Source: Halobacteriales archaeon QS_6_71_20 (GTDB taxonomy: Archaea; Halobacteriota; Halobacteria; Halobacteriales; Haloferacaceae). From it: DNA of 64,000 bases. Below, piece by piece: positions 29,141 to 38,915 of the stretch. The notes beneath the pieces are model-generated. The model ran no database searches. It saw nothing but the letters and a program-made list of their open reading frames with translations, and was not told where the DNA came from. Each line of letters starts with the position of its first letter. Within the stretch, counting starts at the first letter, position 1. The stretch is taken from assembly GCA_003020945.1 (NCBI GenBank), contig PXRU01000003.1, positions 1-64,000 of the forward strand, in the 5' to 3' direction. Both the position numbers and the translations under genes were made by a program.

Positions 29141-30817
29141 ATGAGTCAGCGACGAATGCAGGGTCAGCCCATGATCATCATGGGGGAGGACTCGCAGCGG
29201 GTGAAGGACAAGGACGCACAGGAGTACAACATCTCGGCGGCCCAGGCCGTCGCGGAGGCCGTTCGCTCGACGCTCGGGCCGAAAGGGATGGACAAGATGC
29301 TCGTCGACTCGATGGGCGATGTGACCATCACGAACGACGGCGTCACCATCCTCCAGGAGATGGACATCGACAACCCGACGGCCGAGATGGTCGTCGAGGT
29401 CGCCGAGACGCAGGAGAGCGAGGCCGGCGACGGCACGACAACGGCCGTCGCGACCGCGGGCGAGCTCCTCAAGAACGCCGAGGACCTCCTCGAACAGGAG
29501 ATCCACCCGACGGCGATCATCAAGGGCTTCCACCTCGCGAGCGAGCAGGCCCGCGAGGAGGTCGACGACATCGCCGAGGTCGTCGACCCCGAGGACGGCG
29601 AGGTCGTCCGGAAGGTCGCCGAGACGTCGATGACCGGCAAGGGCGCGGAGCTGGAGAAGGAGGTCCTCGCGGACCTCGTCTACCGCGCCGTCGAGCAGGT
29701 CACCGTCGAGGCCGACGACGGCAGCCACGTCGTCGACCTGGAGAACGTCGCGATGGAGACCCAGACCGGACGCTCGGCCGGCGAGTCCGAGCTGCTGCAG
29801 GGCGCGGTCGTCGACAAGGACCCGCTCCACGACGAGATGCCCTCAGCGGTCGAGGACGCGAAGGTGCTCCTGCTCAACGACCCGATCGAGGTCGAGGAGG
29901 CCGACGTCGACACCCAGGTGTCGATCGACTCCCCGGACCAGCTCCAGTCGTTCCTCGACCAGGAGGAGGACCAGCTCAAGGAGAAGGTCAAGCAGATCGA
30001 AGCCACCGGCGCGGACGTCGTCCTCTGTCAGAAGGGCGTCGACGACCTCGCGCAGCACTACCTCGCGAAGGAGGGTATCCTCGCGGCCCGCCGCGTGAAG
30101 AAGTCCGACCTGGGCTTCCTGAAGAACATCCTCGGCGGCAACGTCGTCTCCGACATCGACGCCGCCAGCGAGGCCGACCTCGGCCACGGCTCGGTGTCGC
30201 GTGACGACGCCGACGAGCTGTTCTACGTCGAGGGCGGCGACGACGCCCACGGCGTCACGCTGCTGCTGCGCGGCTCCACCGACCACGTCGTCGACGAGCT
30301 GGAGCGCGGCGTCCAGGACGCGCTGGACGTCGTCTCCACGGCCGTCTCCGACGGCCGCATCGTCGCCGGCGGCGGCGCCATCGAGGTCGAGCTGGCCTCC
30401 CGGCTCCGCGACTTCGCCGACTCCGTCGAGGGACGCGAGCAGCTCGCCGTCGAGGCGTTCGCCGACGCGCTGGAGCTGGTGCCGCGCGTCCTCGCGGAGA
30501 ACGCTGGCCTCGACTCCATCGACACGCTGGTCGACCTCCGCGCCGCCCACGAGGGCGGCGACGAGCGCGCCGGCCTGAACGTGTTCTCCGGCGAGATCGA
30601 GGACACCTCCGACGCGGGCGTCGTCGAGACGGCCCACGCGAAAGAGCAGGCGCTGTCCAGCGCCACCGAGGCCGCGAACCTCGTCCTCAAGATCGACGAC
30701 ATCATCGCCGCGGGCGACCTCTCCACCGGCGGCAACGACGACGAGGAGGCCGGCGGTCCCGGCGGCGGCATGGGCGGCGGTATGGGCGGCATGGGTGGCA
30801 TGGGCGGCGCGATGTGA
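29141..30817 (+). CDS. thermosome subunit (group II chaperonin)
   Basis: The 558-aa protein has the group II chaperonin motifs: [15 protein letters not shown] near residue 45, GDGTTTAV near residue 95, and the C-terminal GGG-AIE ATPase motif. It ends with a Gly/Met-rich GGM tail typical of cct subunits. It forms double-ring complexes that fold proteins with ATP. The ATG at 29141 is chosen because of the TATA box. The ORF track extends upstream through the promoter. It is one of usually several paralogues in a haloarchaeal genome. Confidence 0.97.
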   Translation: MSQRRMQGQPMIIMGEDSQRVKDKDAQEYNISAAQAVAEAVRSTLGPKGMDKMLVDSMGDVTITNDGVTILQEMDIDNPTAEMVVEVAETQESEAGDGTTTAVATAGELLKNAEDLLEQEIHPTAIIKGFHLASEQAREEVDDIAEVVDPEDGEVVRKVAETSMTGKGAELEKEVLADLVYRAVEQVTVEADDGSHVVDLENVAMETQTGRSAGESELLQGAVVDKDPLHDEMPSAVEDAKVLLLNDPIEVEEADVDTQVSIDSPDQLQSFLDQEEDQLKEKVKQIEATGADVVLCQKGVDDLAQHYLAKEGILAARRVKKSDLGFLKNILGGNVVSDIDAASEADLGHGSVSRDDADELFYVEGGDDAHGVTLLLRGSTDHVVDELERGVQDALDVVSTAVSDGRIVAGGGAIEVELASRLRDFADSVEGREQLAVEAFADALELVPRVLAENAGLDSIDTLVDLRAAHEGGDERAGLNVFSGEIEDTSDAGVVETAHAKEQALSSATEAANLVLKIDDIIAAGDLSTGGNDDEEAGGPGGGMGGGMGGMGGMGGAM

Positions 30818-31060
30818 CGCCGGCGTAGGCACACCCGTATCCCCATCCGACCGCCGCACCGCTTCCGACCGAACACTCGACTTCTTTCGCGCGCTCGACT
30901 CCGACGAGCCTCGCAGTCGCCGCTCGCCGCCCCCGTCGAGGGAGCTCCGATCGGGACAACTGCGTCCGCGGAACGCGCTCGCGTCGCCGACGACACCGTC
31001 GCAAAAGACGATCGTCAGTCCGCGTGAGGACCGAACGGGGCAGCGGGCGGTCGTCGCACG

Positions 31061-31357
31061 TTACGCGTCGGCGTCGCCTGCCGCGTCGCCGGTGTCCTCG
31101 CCGCCGGCGATGCCGGAGACGGCGTCACCGAGGTCGTCGACGTTCCCGTCGACGAACGACCGGATCTCGTCGTGGATGTCGCCCACGAACTCCGGCACGG
31201 GGCCGGGCAGGTCGGTCGGCGGGCCGGCCTGGGCCTGGGAGTCGGTCGAGCCGTTCGCGCCGGCGTCCGCGGGGGCGTTCCCCGGGGCCGCGGCGGCGAC
31301 GCCGGTCACTGCGATCAGGGCCGCGAGTGCGATCGCGGCGAGCTTGGTTCGGGTCAT
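31061..31357 (-). CDS. small secreted protein with signal peptide
   Basis: The 98-aa product starts MTRTKLAAIALAALIAVTGVAAAAPG, a Sec-type signal peptide with likely cleavage after AAA. A short acidic, Gly/Asp/Ala-rich mature part follows with one predicted helix (FVGDIHDEIRSFVDG). The ATG at 31357 is preferred to an in-frame GTG two codons upstream. A TTTACT element ~30 nt upstream fits a promoter. No family is recognised. It is presumably exported and could be cell-wall associated. Confidence 0.7.
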   Translation of the reverse strand: MTRTKLAAIALAALIAVTGVAAAAPGNAPADAGANGSTDSQAQAGPPTDLPGPVPEFVGDIHDEIRSFVDGNVDDLGDAVSGIAGGEDTGDAAGDADA

Positions 31358-31672
31358 CTGCACTCGTCCGTGTGTACCGAGGAGTAAAGATGGGTGACGG
31401 CACGAAACCCGATTTCGGCCGCTTCGAGCCTCGATAAGCCCGATTAAGCCCGATTAATCCGGCGCCACAGTGGATCGACGGGGGGAGCGACCGGACCGAC
31501 GAGGTGGCAACACCGGTCTCGGCACGCGGTGCGGGACGCGCGGAGTGCGACCGCCGGGAACCGGTGCGACCGTTGAGGTTGAGGTGACGTCGAGAGTCGA
31601 GGTGGGGCGCCGGACGGCCGACCACGGCGCCGTACCGGAGGCTTCTAACCGTCGCGGGCAATTCTTGCGGGC
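31358..31672. other. intergenic region with a short GATTAAGCCC tandem repeat
   Basis: The gap between the divergent small secreted protein and alanine dehydrogenase-type genes holds three head-to-tail copies of GAT(T)AAGCCC/TCC at about 31433-31462. This is the only structure I see. It may be an operator or just a microsatellite. No ORF is supported. Confidence 0.45.
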
Positions 31673-32665
31673 ATGGAGACGCTGCTGCTCAACGGCGACG
31701 ACGTCCACGAGAACGCCGAGATGGCGGAGCTCGTGCCGGCCATCGAGTCGGCGTTCGCGGCGTACCAGCGGGGGGACGCCCAGATGCCGCCCAAGAGCTA
31801 CATCGACCTCCCCGAGTACGACGGCGACTTCCGCTCGATGCCGGCGTACCTCGATGCGGGCGACTGGGACGCGGCGGGCGTGAAGTGGGTGAACGTCCAC
31901 ACCGACAACGAGGAGCTGTACGATCTCCCGACGGTGATGGGGACGATGATCTACTCGGACCCGAGCAACGCCTTCCCCCTGGCGCTGCTGGACGGCACGG
32001 AGCTCACGATGAAGCGCACGGGCGCGGCCGCCGCCGTCGCCACCGACCACCTCGCGGTCGCCGACGCGACCTCACTGGGCATTGTCGGTGCGGGTGCCCA
32101 GTCGTACACTCAGCTGGAGGCGATCTCCACGGTCCGCGACGTCCGGGAGGTGGTGATCTCGGACCTCGACGAGGAGCGCGTCGCCCGGTTCGTCGACGCC
32201 TTCGAGGACCGCTTCGACGTGCGCGCCGGCCCGGTCGAGGAGGCGGCCGCCTGCGACGTACTGTCGACGGTGACGCCCGTCGAGGAGCCGCTCGTCCCGC
32301 GGGAGGCGGTCGGCGACCGCACGCACGTCAACGCGATGGGCGCCGACGCCGAGGGGAAACACGAGTTGGCCGACGAGCTGCTGGTGGACGCGAAGCTGGT
32401 CATCGACGACTACGAGCAGACCACCCACTCCGGGGAGATCAACGTCCCCTACGCCGCGGGCGTGCTCACGGACGACGACATCTACGGCCAGATCGGCGAG
32501 ATCGTCGTCGGCGAGCGGGCCGGCCGGACGGCCGACGACGGGGTCACGGTGTTCGACTCGACCGGGCTGGCGATCCAAGACGTCGCGGCCGCCCACGTCG
32601 TGTACGAGCACGCCGACGAGCGCGACAACGGCTACTCCTTCGACCTGCTCGGGCTCGCCGAGTGA
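31673..32665 (+). CDS. ornithine cyclodeaminase/mu-crystallin family protein (archaeal alanine dehydrogenase type)
   Basis: The 330-aa protein starts METLLLNGDDV and has the OCD-family substrate region MKRTGAAAAVA and the NAD-binding motif GIVGAGAQSYTQLEA near residue 143. The C-terminus has the typical GEINVPYAAG and GQIGEIVVGERAGR. In archaea the family includes alanine dehydrogenase, which interconverts alanine and pyruvate, as well as ornithine cyclodeaminase. The K-W-V-N segment is compatible with the alanine dehydrogenase branch. Specificity is therefore an inference. Confidence 0.88.
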   Translation: METLLLNGDDVHENAEMAELVPAIESAFAAYQRGDAQMPPKSYIDLPEYDGDFRSMPAYLDAGDWDAAGVKWVNVHTDNEELYDLPTVMGTMIYSDPSNAFPLALLDGTELTMKRTGAAAAVATDHLAVADATSLGIVGAGAQSYTQLEAISTVRDVREVVISDLDEERVARFVDAFEDRFDVRAGPVEEAAACDVLSTVTPVEEPLVPREAVGDRTHVNAMGADAEGKHELADELLVDAKLVIDDYEQTTHSGEINVPYAAGVLTDDDIYGQIGEIVVGERAGRTADDGVTVFDSTGLAIQDVAAAHVVYEHADERDNGYSFDLLGLAE

Positions 32666-32738
32666 GCACGGGCGGCGACCGTCGCGCCGTTCGATGGAAA
32701 GGTATAGGGGTCGAAGCGGCCGAACTGGAACACAGCAG

Positions 32739-35450
32739 ATGTCCGAGGAGGGATACGACCACACGGCGGTCGAACGACGGTGGCAGGAGGCGTGGGCGGA
32801 GGCCGACGCCTTCCGAACGCCGGACGACGCCGAGGACCCGACGTACGTGCTGGGGATGTTCCCCTACCCGTCCGGAAAGCTCCACATGGGTCACGTCCGC
32901 AACTACACGATCACGGACGCGTACGCCCGCTACCGGCGGATGCGCGGCGACGACGTGCTCCACCCGATGGGGTGGGACTCGTTCGGCCTCCCCGCGGAGA
33001 ACGCCGCCAAGGAGCGCGACTCCGACCCCCGCGACTGGACGATGGACTGCATCGACACGATGCGCGGGCAGATGGAGTCGATGGGGTTCGGCTACGACTG
33101 GGACCGGGAGATCACCACCTGCGAGCCGGAGTACTACCGCTGGAACCAGTGGCTGTTCCGGCGGTTCCACGAGGAAGGGCTCGTCGAGCGCCGCGCGGCC
33201 GACGTGAACTGGTGTCCCTCCTGTGAGACGGTGCTGGCCGACGAGCAGGTCGAGGGCGAGGAGGAGCGCTGCTGGCGCTGTGACTCGCTGGTCGAGCAGC
33301 GCGAGCTGGACCAGTGGACGCTCGGCATCACCGAGTACGCCGACGAACTGCTGTCGGCCATCGACGACCTGGAGGGGTGGCCCGACAGCGTCCGCGAGAT
33401 GCAGCGCAACTGGATCGGCAAACAGGAGGGGTCGGTCGTCGAGTTCGAGGTCGGCGAGGCCCCCACAGACTCGGGGAGCGGCGACGACGGGGAGCCGCGG
33501 ACCTTCGGCCCGGTCGAGGCGTTCACCACCCGCCTGGACACGGTCTTCGGCGCGACCTTCTTCGCGCTGGCGCCGGACCACCCCATCTCCGAGGAGCTGG
33601 CCGCCGAGGACGACGCCGTCCATGAGTTCGTCCACAACGAGGCCGACCCCGACGGCGACGAGCCGAACGGCGTCGAGACGGGGCTGACCGCGACCAACCC
33701 CGCCACCGGCGAGGAGGTGCCCGTCTTTGTCGCCGACTTCGTCCTCTCGGACGTCGGGACGGGCGCGCTGATGGGCGTCCCCGGCCACGACGAGCGCGAC
33801 CACGCGTTCGCCCGGCGCATGGGCGTCGACGTCGTCCCCGTCGTCGCCCCCGAGCCGGACGTCGAGGGCGCCGACCCCGAGGTCCCCGACGTGAGCGAGG
33901 GCGCCTACACCGAGGACGGCGTCTTAGTCAACAGCGGCGAGTACGACGGCCTCACCAGCGCCGAGGCGCGCGAGGCGCTCACCGGGGCGATCGACTCCGC
34001 CGACTTCCACACCCAGTACCGCCTGCGCGACTGGCTCATCTCCCGCCAGCGCTACTGGGGTACCCCGATCCCGGTGATCCACTGCGACGACTGCGGTCCG
34101 GTGCTGGTGCCCGAGGAGGAACTGCCGGTGGAGCTGCCGGAGTTCGTCAACACGACCGGGAACCCGCTGGACGCCGCCGAGGAGTGGAAACACACGACCT
34201 GCCCCGACTGCGGCGCCGACGCGGTGCGGGAGACGGACACGATGGACACGTTCGTCGACTCCGCGTGGTACTTCCTGCGGTACGTCTCCCCCGACCTGGA
34301 GGAGGCGCCGTTCGACGTCGAGCGGGCGGACGACTGGATGCCCGTCGACCAGTACGTCGGCGGGCTCGAACACGCCGTGATGCACCTGCTGTACGCGCGG
34401 TTCGCGACGAAGGCCGTCTCCGATATGGGAATGTTGGAGCACCGCGAGCCGTTCACGAACCTGCTGGGGCATGGAATGGTGCAGCTGGACGGCGAGAAGA
34501 TGTCGAAGTCGAAGGGCAACACCGTCTCCCCCCAACGGATCGTCGGGGAGTACGGCGCGGACACGGCGCGGCTGTTCATGATGCAGGCCGCCCGTCCGGA
34601 CACGGCGTTCGACTGGTCCGAGGAGGGCGTCAGGTCGACGCATCGGTTCCTGGGTCGGCTGGCCGAGACGGTGCGCTCGTTCGTCGACCGGGAGTCCGAG
34701 CCGGCCGGCGACGACGACCCCACGGCGGCGTACGTCCGCAGCGAGGTGGACGCCGCCGTCGCGGTCGCCACCGAGAACTTCGACGACCTGGGGTTCGACC
34801 TGGCGACGCGGGAGGCGCAGTCGCTGGTCGCCACGTTACGCGGCTACCGCGAGTACGTCGACGAGGTGCACGCGCCCACCGTCGAGCGCGGGCTGCAGGT
34901 CGCGCTCAGGCTGCTGGCGCCGGTCGCGCCCCACCTGACCGAGGAGCTGTACGCCGAGCTGAACGGCGAGGACGCCGGACTGCTGGTCGACGCCGAGTGG
35001 CCGACCGCGGACGTCGACACCGACGAGGCCCGCCGGCGGCGCCAGTTAGTGGAGAACACCCGCGACGACGTGCGTAACATCGTCGACGTGGCCGGCATCG
35101 AGGACCCCGACCGCGTCGACGTGGTCGTCGCCCCCGAGTGGAAACACGAGGCGCTGGCGGTGGCGCTCGACAGCGACGCCGACAACCTCGTCGGCGAGCT
35201 GATGGGACGCCCCGAGATCCAGCGCCACGGCTCCGACGCCGCCGACTACGCGAAGGACCTCCAGGCGGAACGGGAGGCGCTGCGGCCGGCGCTGTCGCCC
35301 GAGCACGAGCGCGAGGCGCTGGAGGCGGCCGCCTGGCTGGTGGAGCGGGAGTTCGGCGCCCCGGTCCGCGTGCTCGCCGCCGAGGAGGCGGACGACGACG
35401 TGGCGTCGACGGCGGAGCCGGGTCGCCCGGCGATCGAGATCGTCGAGTAG
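32739..35450 (+). CDS. leuS: leucyl-tRNA synthetase
   Basis: The 903-aa class I synthetase has HMGH (49-52), a CP1 editing domain in the middle, a zinc knuckle WCPSCETV...CWRCDS near residue 170, and KMSKSKGN near residue 588. The anticodon-binding domain is at the C-terminus. The architecture, with the editing domain after the zinc site and the late KMSKS, matches the bacterial-type LeuRS that haloarchaea carry. The ATG at 32739 is chosen, and a GTATAGG element lies 35-41 nt upstream. It charges tRNA-Leu. Confidence 0.97.
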   Translation: MSEEGYDHTAVERRWQEAWAEADAFRTPDDAEDPTYVLGMFPYPSGKLHMGHVRNYTITDAYARYRRMRGDDVLHPMGWDSFGLPAENAAKERDSDPRDWTMDCIDTMRGQMESMGFGYDWDREITTCEPEYYRWNQWLFRRFHEEGLVERRAADVNWCPSCETVLADEQVEGEEERCWRCDSLVEQRELDQWTLGITEYADELLSAIDDLEGWPDSVREMQRNWIGKQEGSVVEFEVGEAPTDSGSGDDGEPRTFGPVEAFTTRLDTVFGATFFALAPDHPISEELAAEDDAVHEFVHNEADPDGDEPNGVETGLTATNPATGEEVPVFVADFVLSDVGTGALMGVPGHDERDHAFARRMGVDVVPVVAPEPDVEGADPEVPDVSEGAYTEDGVLVNSGEYDGLTSAEAREALTGAIDSADFHTQYRLRDWLISRQRYWGTPIPVIHCDDCGPVLVPEEELPVELPEFVNTTGNPLDAAEEWKHTTCPDCGADAVRETDTMDTFVDSAWYFLRYVSPDLEEAPFDVERADDWMPVDQYVGGLEHAVMHLLYARFATKAVSDMGMLEHREPFTNLLGHGMVQLDGEKMSKSKGNTVSPQRIVGEYGADTARLFMMQAARPDTAFDWSEEGVRSTHRFLGRLAETVRSFVDRESEPAGDDDPTAAYVRSEVDAAVAVATENFDDLGFDLATREAQSLVATLRGYREYVDEVHAPTVERGLQVALRLLAPVAPHLTEELYAELNGEDAGLLVDAEWPTADVDTDEARRRRQLVENTRDDVRNIVDVAGIEDPDRVDVVVAPEWKHEALAVALDSDADNLVGELMGRPEIQRHGSDAADYAKDLQAEREALRPALSPEHEREALEAAAWLVEREFGAPVRVLAAEEADDDVASTAEPGRPAIEIVE

Positions 35451-35485
35451 CGGCGGCCCCGGACCGCGGCCCGGCGACGGGCCCG

Positions 35486-35882
35486 CTATCGCCGGTCGCG
35501 GTCGTTCCAGTCGAGGTCCACGTCGCGGCGCGCGTCCGGGCCGGCCGCGAACGGGCCGAAGCCGTACACGACGAGCAGCACCGCCAGTGCCGGCAGGAGG
35601 TTGCCGACTAACGGGAGCAGGACGAACGGCACGTCGACGAAGACGGCCCTGGGAGCGAACGCCGCAAGCAGCGCGACCCACGCGGCGGGGAACACGACGA
35701 GTCCCCCGGCGGCCTCGACACGGCGGGCGCGGGTCGTCGCGTCCGCGGGCGCCGAGAAACGCGAGCACGCCGGCGGTCGCCACCCCGGCGTGAGCGGCCG
35801 CGAGCCCGAAGGCGGCCGCGGCGACCGCGCGGTCGCGGGGCGTTCCGGGCGCGGACTCGGTCGCCGACGGGGAGCGGGACAC
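35486..35882 (-). pseudogene. small membrane protein gene split by a frameshift
   Basis: The minus strand from GTG 35882 reads VSRSPSATES...VAAAAFGLAAAHAGVATAGVLAFLGA and then loses sense. The neighbouring frame continues DATTRARRVEAAGG...LVVFPAAWVALLAAF, VDVPFVLLPLVGNLLP and a charged C-terminus, and stops at 35486. The joined product would be about 130 aa with three membrane segments. The shift lies near 35745-35765, in a GC-rich stretch. I do not recognise a family. A sequencing error is an alternative explanation. Confidence 0.6.
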
Positions 35883-35977
35883 GCCCGGACGCAGGGGGGC
35901 CGGACGCAAATCGGCGTCGACTCCGGACGCGACGGCGTGACCGCCGGATTCAAGCTCGGGCCGCGCCAGCGACGGCC

Positions 35978-36487
35978 ATGGGTGAGGCGGCCGCACGCGT
36001 CCAGGCGCTCCTCCGGGAGCGACTCGCCCGCCGGCTCCCCGAGTCGAACTGGCGGACCGAGCACCGCGTCGGCGACACGCCGGTCGACGTGGCCGGCGAC
36101 GGCGACGCGCTCGTGCTCGTGGAACTGGAATGGCGGCGCGCGGACCCCGCGAACAACACGGTGAAACTGCTCCGCGAGCTCGTGGAGACGGAGCTCTCGG
36201 CCTCGTATACGGCCGTTCACGTCGTCCAACTGTTCACGCGCTACTACGACCTCCAGTCCGGCGGCGTGAGCACGAAGCGGCGCAACGCCGAGTTCGTCGG
36301 GGAGCGCGTCGTCGACACGGTCGCGGCGGCGACGTTCGCCGGCGTCACCCTCGACCTCGACCCGCCGAAGCGGGGCGGTGACCTCCCGGAGGGCTGGCGC
36401 GATGCCGTCGGCGACGCGGCGGACCGGATCGTCCGGGAGGTCGGCGGGGCGCGAGCACGGGACGGGGGAGGCCAGAACACCGAGTAG
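35978..36487 (+). CDS. hypothetical protein, possible PD-(D/E)xK-type fold
   Basis: The 169-aa acidic protein has an N-terminal helix (ARVQALLRERLARRL) and a strand pair TPVDVAGDGDALVLVELEWRR at residues 31-50, then helices and NTVKLLRELVE. The spaced Asp followed by E-x-E resembles the metal-binding core of restriction-endonuclease-like folds, but the Lys is replaced by Trp or Arg, so catalysis is doubtful. Codon use is normal. It begins with ATG 35978 and stands alone between leuS and hisH. I do not know its function. Confidence 0.7.
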   Translation: MGEAAARVQALLRERLARRLPESNWRTEHRVGDTPVDVAGDGDALVLVELEWRRADPANNTVKLLRELVETELSASYTAVHVVQLFTRYYDLQSGGVSTKRRNAEFVGERVVDTVAAATFAGVTLDLDPPKRGGDLPEGWRDAVGDAADRIVREVGGARARDGGGQNTE

Positions 36488-36637
36488 CGGACGGGAGTGG
36501 GGTGAGGCGAGAAACGGGGGAGTGGAGCAAAGAGAGAGCAGAGCGAACCCGCGAGCGTGACGCCCACGGAGGCCGGGAGAGCACGTCGTCGCGGACCGAC
36601 GGGCAACGGTTTTCTGCGGTCGCCCCGCAGACCCGGT

Positions 36638-37282
36638 GTGAACGTCACCGTCATCGACTACGGAGTGGGGAACCTCCGCAGCCTCCGTCGCGGGCTCGAA
36701 CGCGCCGGCGCGGACGTGGTCGTCTCCAGCGACCCCGACGACATCCGCGAGGCCGGCGCGCTCGTGCTCCCCGGGGTGGGCGCGTTCCGCGAGTGCGTCG
36801 CCAACTCCGAGCCGTTCCACGACGTGCTCGTGGAGAAGGCCGAGGACACGCCGATCCTCGGCGTCTGCGTCGGCCTCCAGCTCATGTACGACGAGAGCAC
36901 CGAGGGCGCGCCCGACGGCGACATCGTCGAGGGGCTCGGCCTCATCGGGGGGCGCGTCGAGCGGCTCCCCGACGGCGTGAAGGTGCCCCACATGGGGTGG
37001 AACGAGCTCACGCCCGAGCGCGACCACCCGCTACTGGACGGGATCGGCGAGGGCGATTACGCGTACTTCGTCCACTCCTACTGCGCGGCCGTCACCGACC
37101 GTACCATCGCCTCCTGTGAGTACGGCCGCCGCTTCGCGGCCGTCGCCGCCAACGAGGCGGGCAACGTGATGGGGACGCAGTTCCACCCCGAGAAGAGCGG
37201 GGAGACCGGGCTGGCGATCTTGAGCAACTTCGTCGACTACGCCGAGGCGTACCACGCCGGCGAGGTCGCGACCGCAGACTGA
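36638..37282 (+). CDS. hisH: imidazole glycerol phosphate synthase glutaminase subunit HisH
   Basis: The 214-aa class I glutamine amidotransferase has the nucleophile in GVCVGLQLM (Cys near residue 77), with His and Glu in QFHPEKSGETG near residues 183-185. It begins NVTVIDYGVGNLRSL. HisH supplies ammonia to HisF in histidine synthesis. The GTG at 36638 is chosen because the upstream extension to 36557 is Arg-rich. It fits a TTTTCTGC element ~27 nt earlier. hisF is not nearby. Confidence 0.96.
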   Translation: MNVTVIDYGVGNLRSLRRGLERAGADVVVSSDPDDIREAGALVLPGVGAFRECVANSEPFHDVLVEKAEDTPILGVCVGLQLMYDESTEGAPDGDIVEGLGLIGGRVERLPDGVKVPHMGWNELTPERDHPLLDGIGEGDYAYFVHSYCAAVTDRTIASCEYGRRFAAVAANEAGNVMGTQFHPEKSGETGLAILSNFVDYAEAYHAGEVATAD

Positions 37283-37304
37283 CCGGCCGTCCCCGACCGG
37301 CGGC

Positions 37305-37742
37305 TCACTCCACGTCGATGGACGTTCCCTCGCCGGACCCGACCCCGGGTCTCGGAAGGGTGACGGTCAACACCCCCCGCTCGTACGACGCCTCCGCCTC
37401 CGATTCGAGCACGTCGCCGGGGAGGGAGATGCGGCGCGTCGCCGAGCGCGACCGCCGCTCGCGCCGGTGGTAGCGGATGTCCGAGTCGCCGCCACCGTAC
37501 TCCGTCTCCTCGTCGGAGTCGGCTCGCAGCGTCAGCTCGCGTCCCGAAACCGCGAGGTCGATGTCGTCGGCGTCGTAGCCGGGCAGGTCCGCGGCGACGA
37601 CGAACTCCTCGTCGCGCTCCAGCACGTCGACGTTCACTTCCGTCCGGACTCGACCCTCCAGCGCGGTCCCGACCTCGTCCAGCTCCTCGCCCAGCCGGTC
37701 GAACAGTTCCGTGACGTCGTCGAACGGCATCCGTTCCGTCAT
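37305..37742 (-). CDS. Hsp20/alpha-crystallin small heat-shock protein
   Basis: The 145-aa protein has an N-terminal helix (FDDVTELFDRLGEELDEV), then an alpha-crystallin domain with VNVDVLERDEEFVVAADLPGY and the late motif LPGDVLESEAEASYERGVLTVTLP. It holds unfolding proteins without ATP. The ATG at 37742 is chosen over the 241-aa ORF start, whose extra sequence is Arg/Pro-rich shadow. It is convergent with hisH with a 22-bp gap. A heat-regulated promoter is likely in 37743-37800 but was not resolved. Confidence 0.93.
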   Translation of the reverse strand: MTERMPFDDVTELFDRLGEELDEVGTALEGRVRTEVNVDVLERDEEFVVAADLPGYDADDIDLAVSGRELTLRADSDEETEYGGGDSDIRYHRRERRSRSATRRISLPGDVLESEAEASYERGVLTVTLPRPGVGSGEGTSIDVE

Positions 37743-37989
37743 ATCAACGAATAGACCGTTCGTCGGCTTCAATCTGTCGGGGGAACGGGGTCGGAATATG
37801 CGAGGGTTCAAATCCGGGGACGGGGGCAGACGGCGCGTGCGGTGACGACGGCCCCCGGCGAACAGCGGGTGTGCGACACCGGCGTCGGGGCGCGGCGGAG
37901 CGGAGGTGTCGCCTGTTCGCACGCGGATCCGGGAGCGACCGCCACGCGGTCTCGGAGAACCGGGCTCCGTCGTTCCAGGGATAGCCCGG
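37743..37989. other. intergenic region between hsp20 and pheA
   Basis: The 247-bp gap holds the hsp20 promoter side and no supported ORF. A GGTTCAAATCC stretch near 37805 looks like a tRNA T-loop, but its flanks do not pair. Confidence 0.4.
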
Positions 37990-38838
37990 TCAGTACACGA
38001 CGTGTTCGGTGTCGTAGGACCCGAGGACACGGACCCAGCCGTTCGACGCGATCTCCTCCACGTCGGCCAGCGCCGCCCGCGCCCGCTGCTCGTACAACCC
38101 GGCCTCGAAGTCGATGTGGAACAGGTAGTCGCCGAGCCGCTCGCCGCTGGGCCGCGACTCGATCCGCGAGAGGTTCACGTCGCGCTCGGCGAACGCCTCC
38201 AACAGCTCCAGGAGGAGTCCGGGGTAGTTCGCGCCGGGGTACACCACGACGGAGCTCTTGCCGCCGGCCTCCGTCCGCTCGTCGCCGGGGGCGACGACGA
38301 GAAAGCGGGTCGCGTTCGAGGAGCGGTCCTGGACGTCCTCCGCGAGCACCCGTAGCTCCACCTCGTCGCCGTCGCCCGCCGCGTTCGCGGGGTGGCCGAT
38401 CCCGGCGACTGAGGGGTCCTCGCGGGCGCGCTCGACGCCGCGGGCCGTGGAGGCGACGGCCTCCCGGCGGGCGTCGGGGTACTCCCGCTGCAGGTAGTCG
38501 CGACACTGCGCCAGCGCCTGCGAGTGGGAGGCGACCGTCTCGAACGTCTCCGCCTGCGCCAGCAGCGCGTGGCGGATCGGCGTGACGATCTCCCGGACGA
38601 CGGAGACGTCCGCCTCCGTGAGCGCGTCGAGGCTCTCGGCGACGCTCCCCTCGATGCTGTTCTCGACCGGGACGACCCCGCGTTCGTACTCCCCGCCGGC
38701 GACGGCGTCGACGATCGCCGTGACCGACTCGCGGAAGGCGACGTCGTCGGCGACCGCCCGCGCGGCGCGGTGTGAGTACGTCCCCGCGGGACCGAGCGTG
38801 ACTGCCTGCACACACCGGGGTGTGCCGCCGTCCCGCAT
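37990..38838 (-). CDS. pheA: prephenate dehydratase
   Basis: The 282-aa enzyme opens with TLGPAGTYSHRAA and contains VVPVENSIEGSV near residue 58, then TRF in the dehydratase core. A C-terminal ACT domain (about residues 195-275) carries NYPGLLLELLEAF and the ESRP phenylalanine-binding motif. It makes phenylpyruvate from prephenate and should be feedback-inhibited by phenylalanine. The ATG at 38838 (MRDGGTP) is chosen over a 17-codon upstream extension. No chorismate mutase domain is fused. Confidence 0.95.
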   Translation of the reverse strand: MRDGGTPRCVQAVTLGPAGTYSHRAARAVADDVAFRESVTAIVDAVAGGEYERGVVPVENSIEGSVAESLDALTEADVSVVREIVTPIRHALLAQAETFETVASHSQALAQCRDYLQREYPDARREAVASTARGVERAREDPSVAGIGHPANAAGDGDEVELRVLAEDVQDRSSNATRFLVVAPGDERTEAGGKSSVVVYPGANYPGLLLELLEAFAERDVNLSRIESRPSGERLGDYLFHIDFEAGLYEQRARAALADVEEIASNGWVRVLGSYDTEHVVY

Positions 38839-38915
38839 AAGAACACCGGGTCCGACGGTCGGGGCCACGAGACACAGCCACGGCCACACGCCGCTGACAC
38901 GCCGACTCCCCCCGG

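Noticed and set aside
32739-35450. LeuRS of bacterial type as a recent transfer
   Set aside because: Codon use is the same as in the neighbours, and haloarchaea as a group carry this form, so it is not a recent event.
37800-37820. tRNA-like T-loop GGTTCAAATCC
   Set aside because: The flanking bases do not form a T-stem, and no acceptor or anticodon arm is near.
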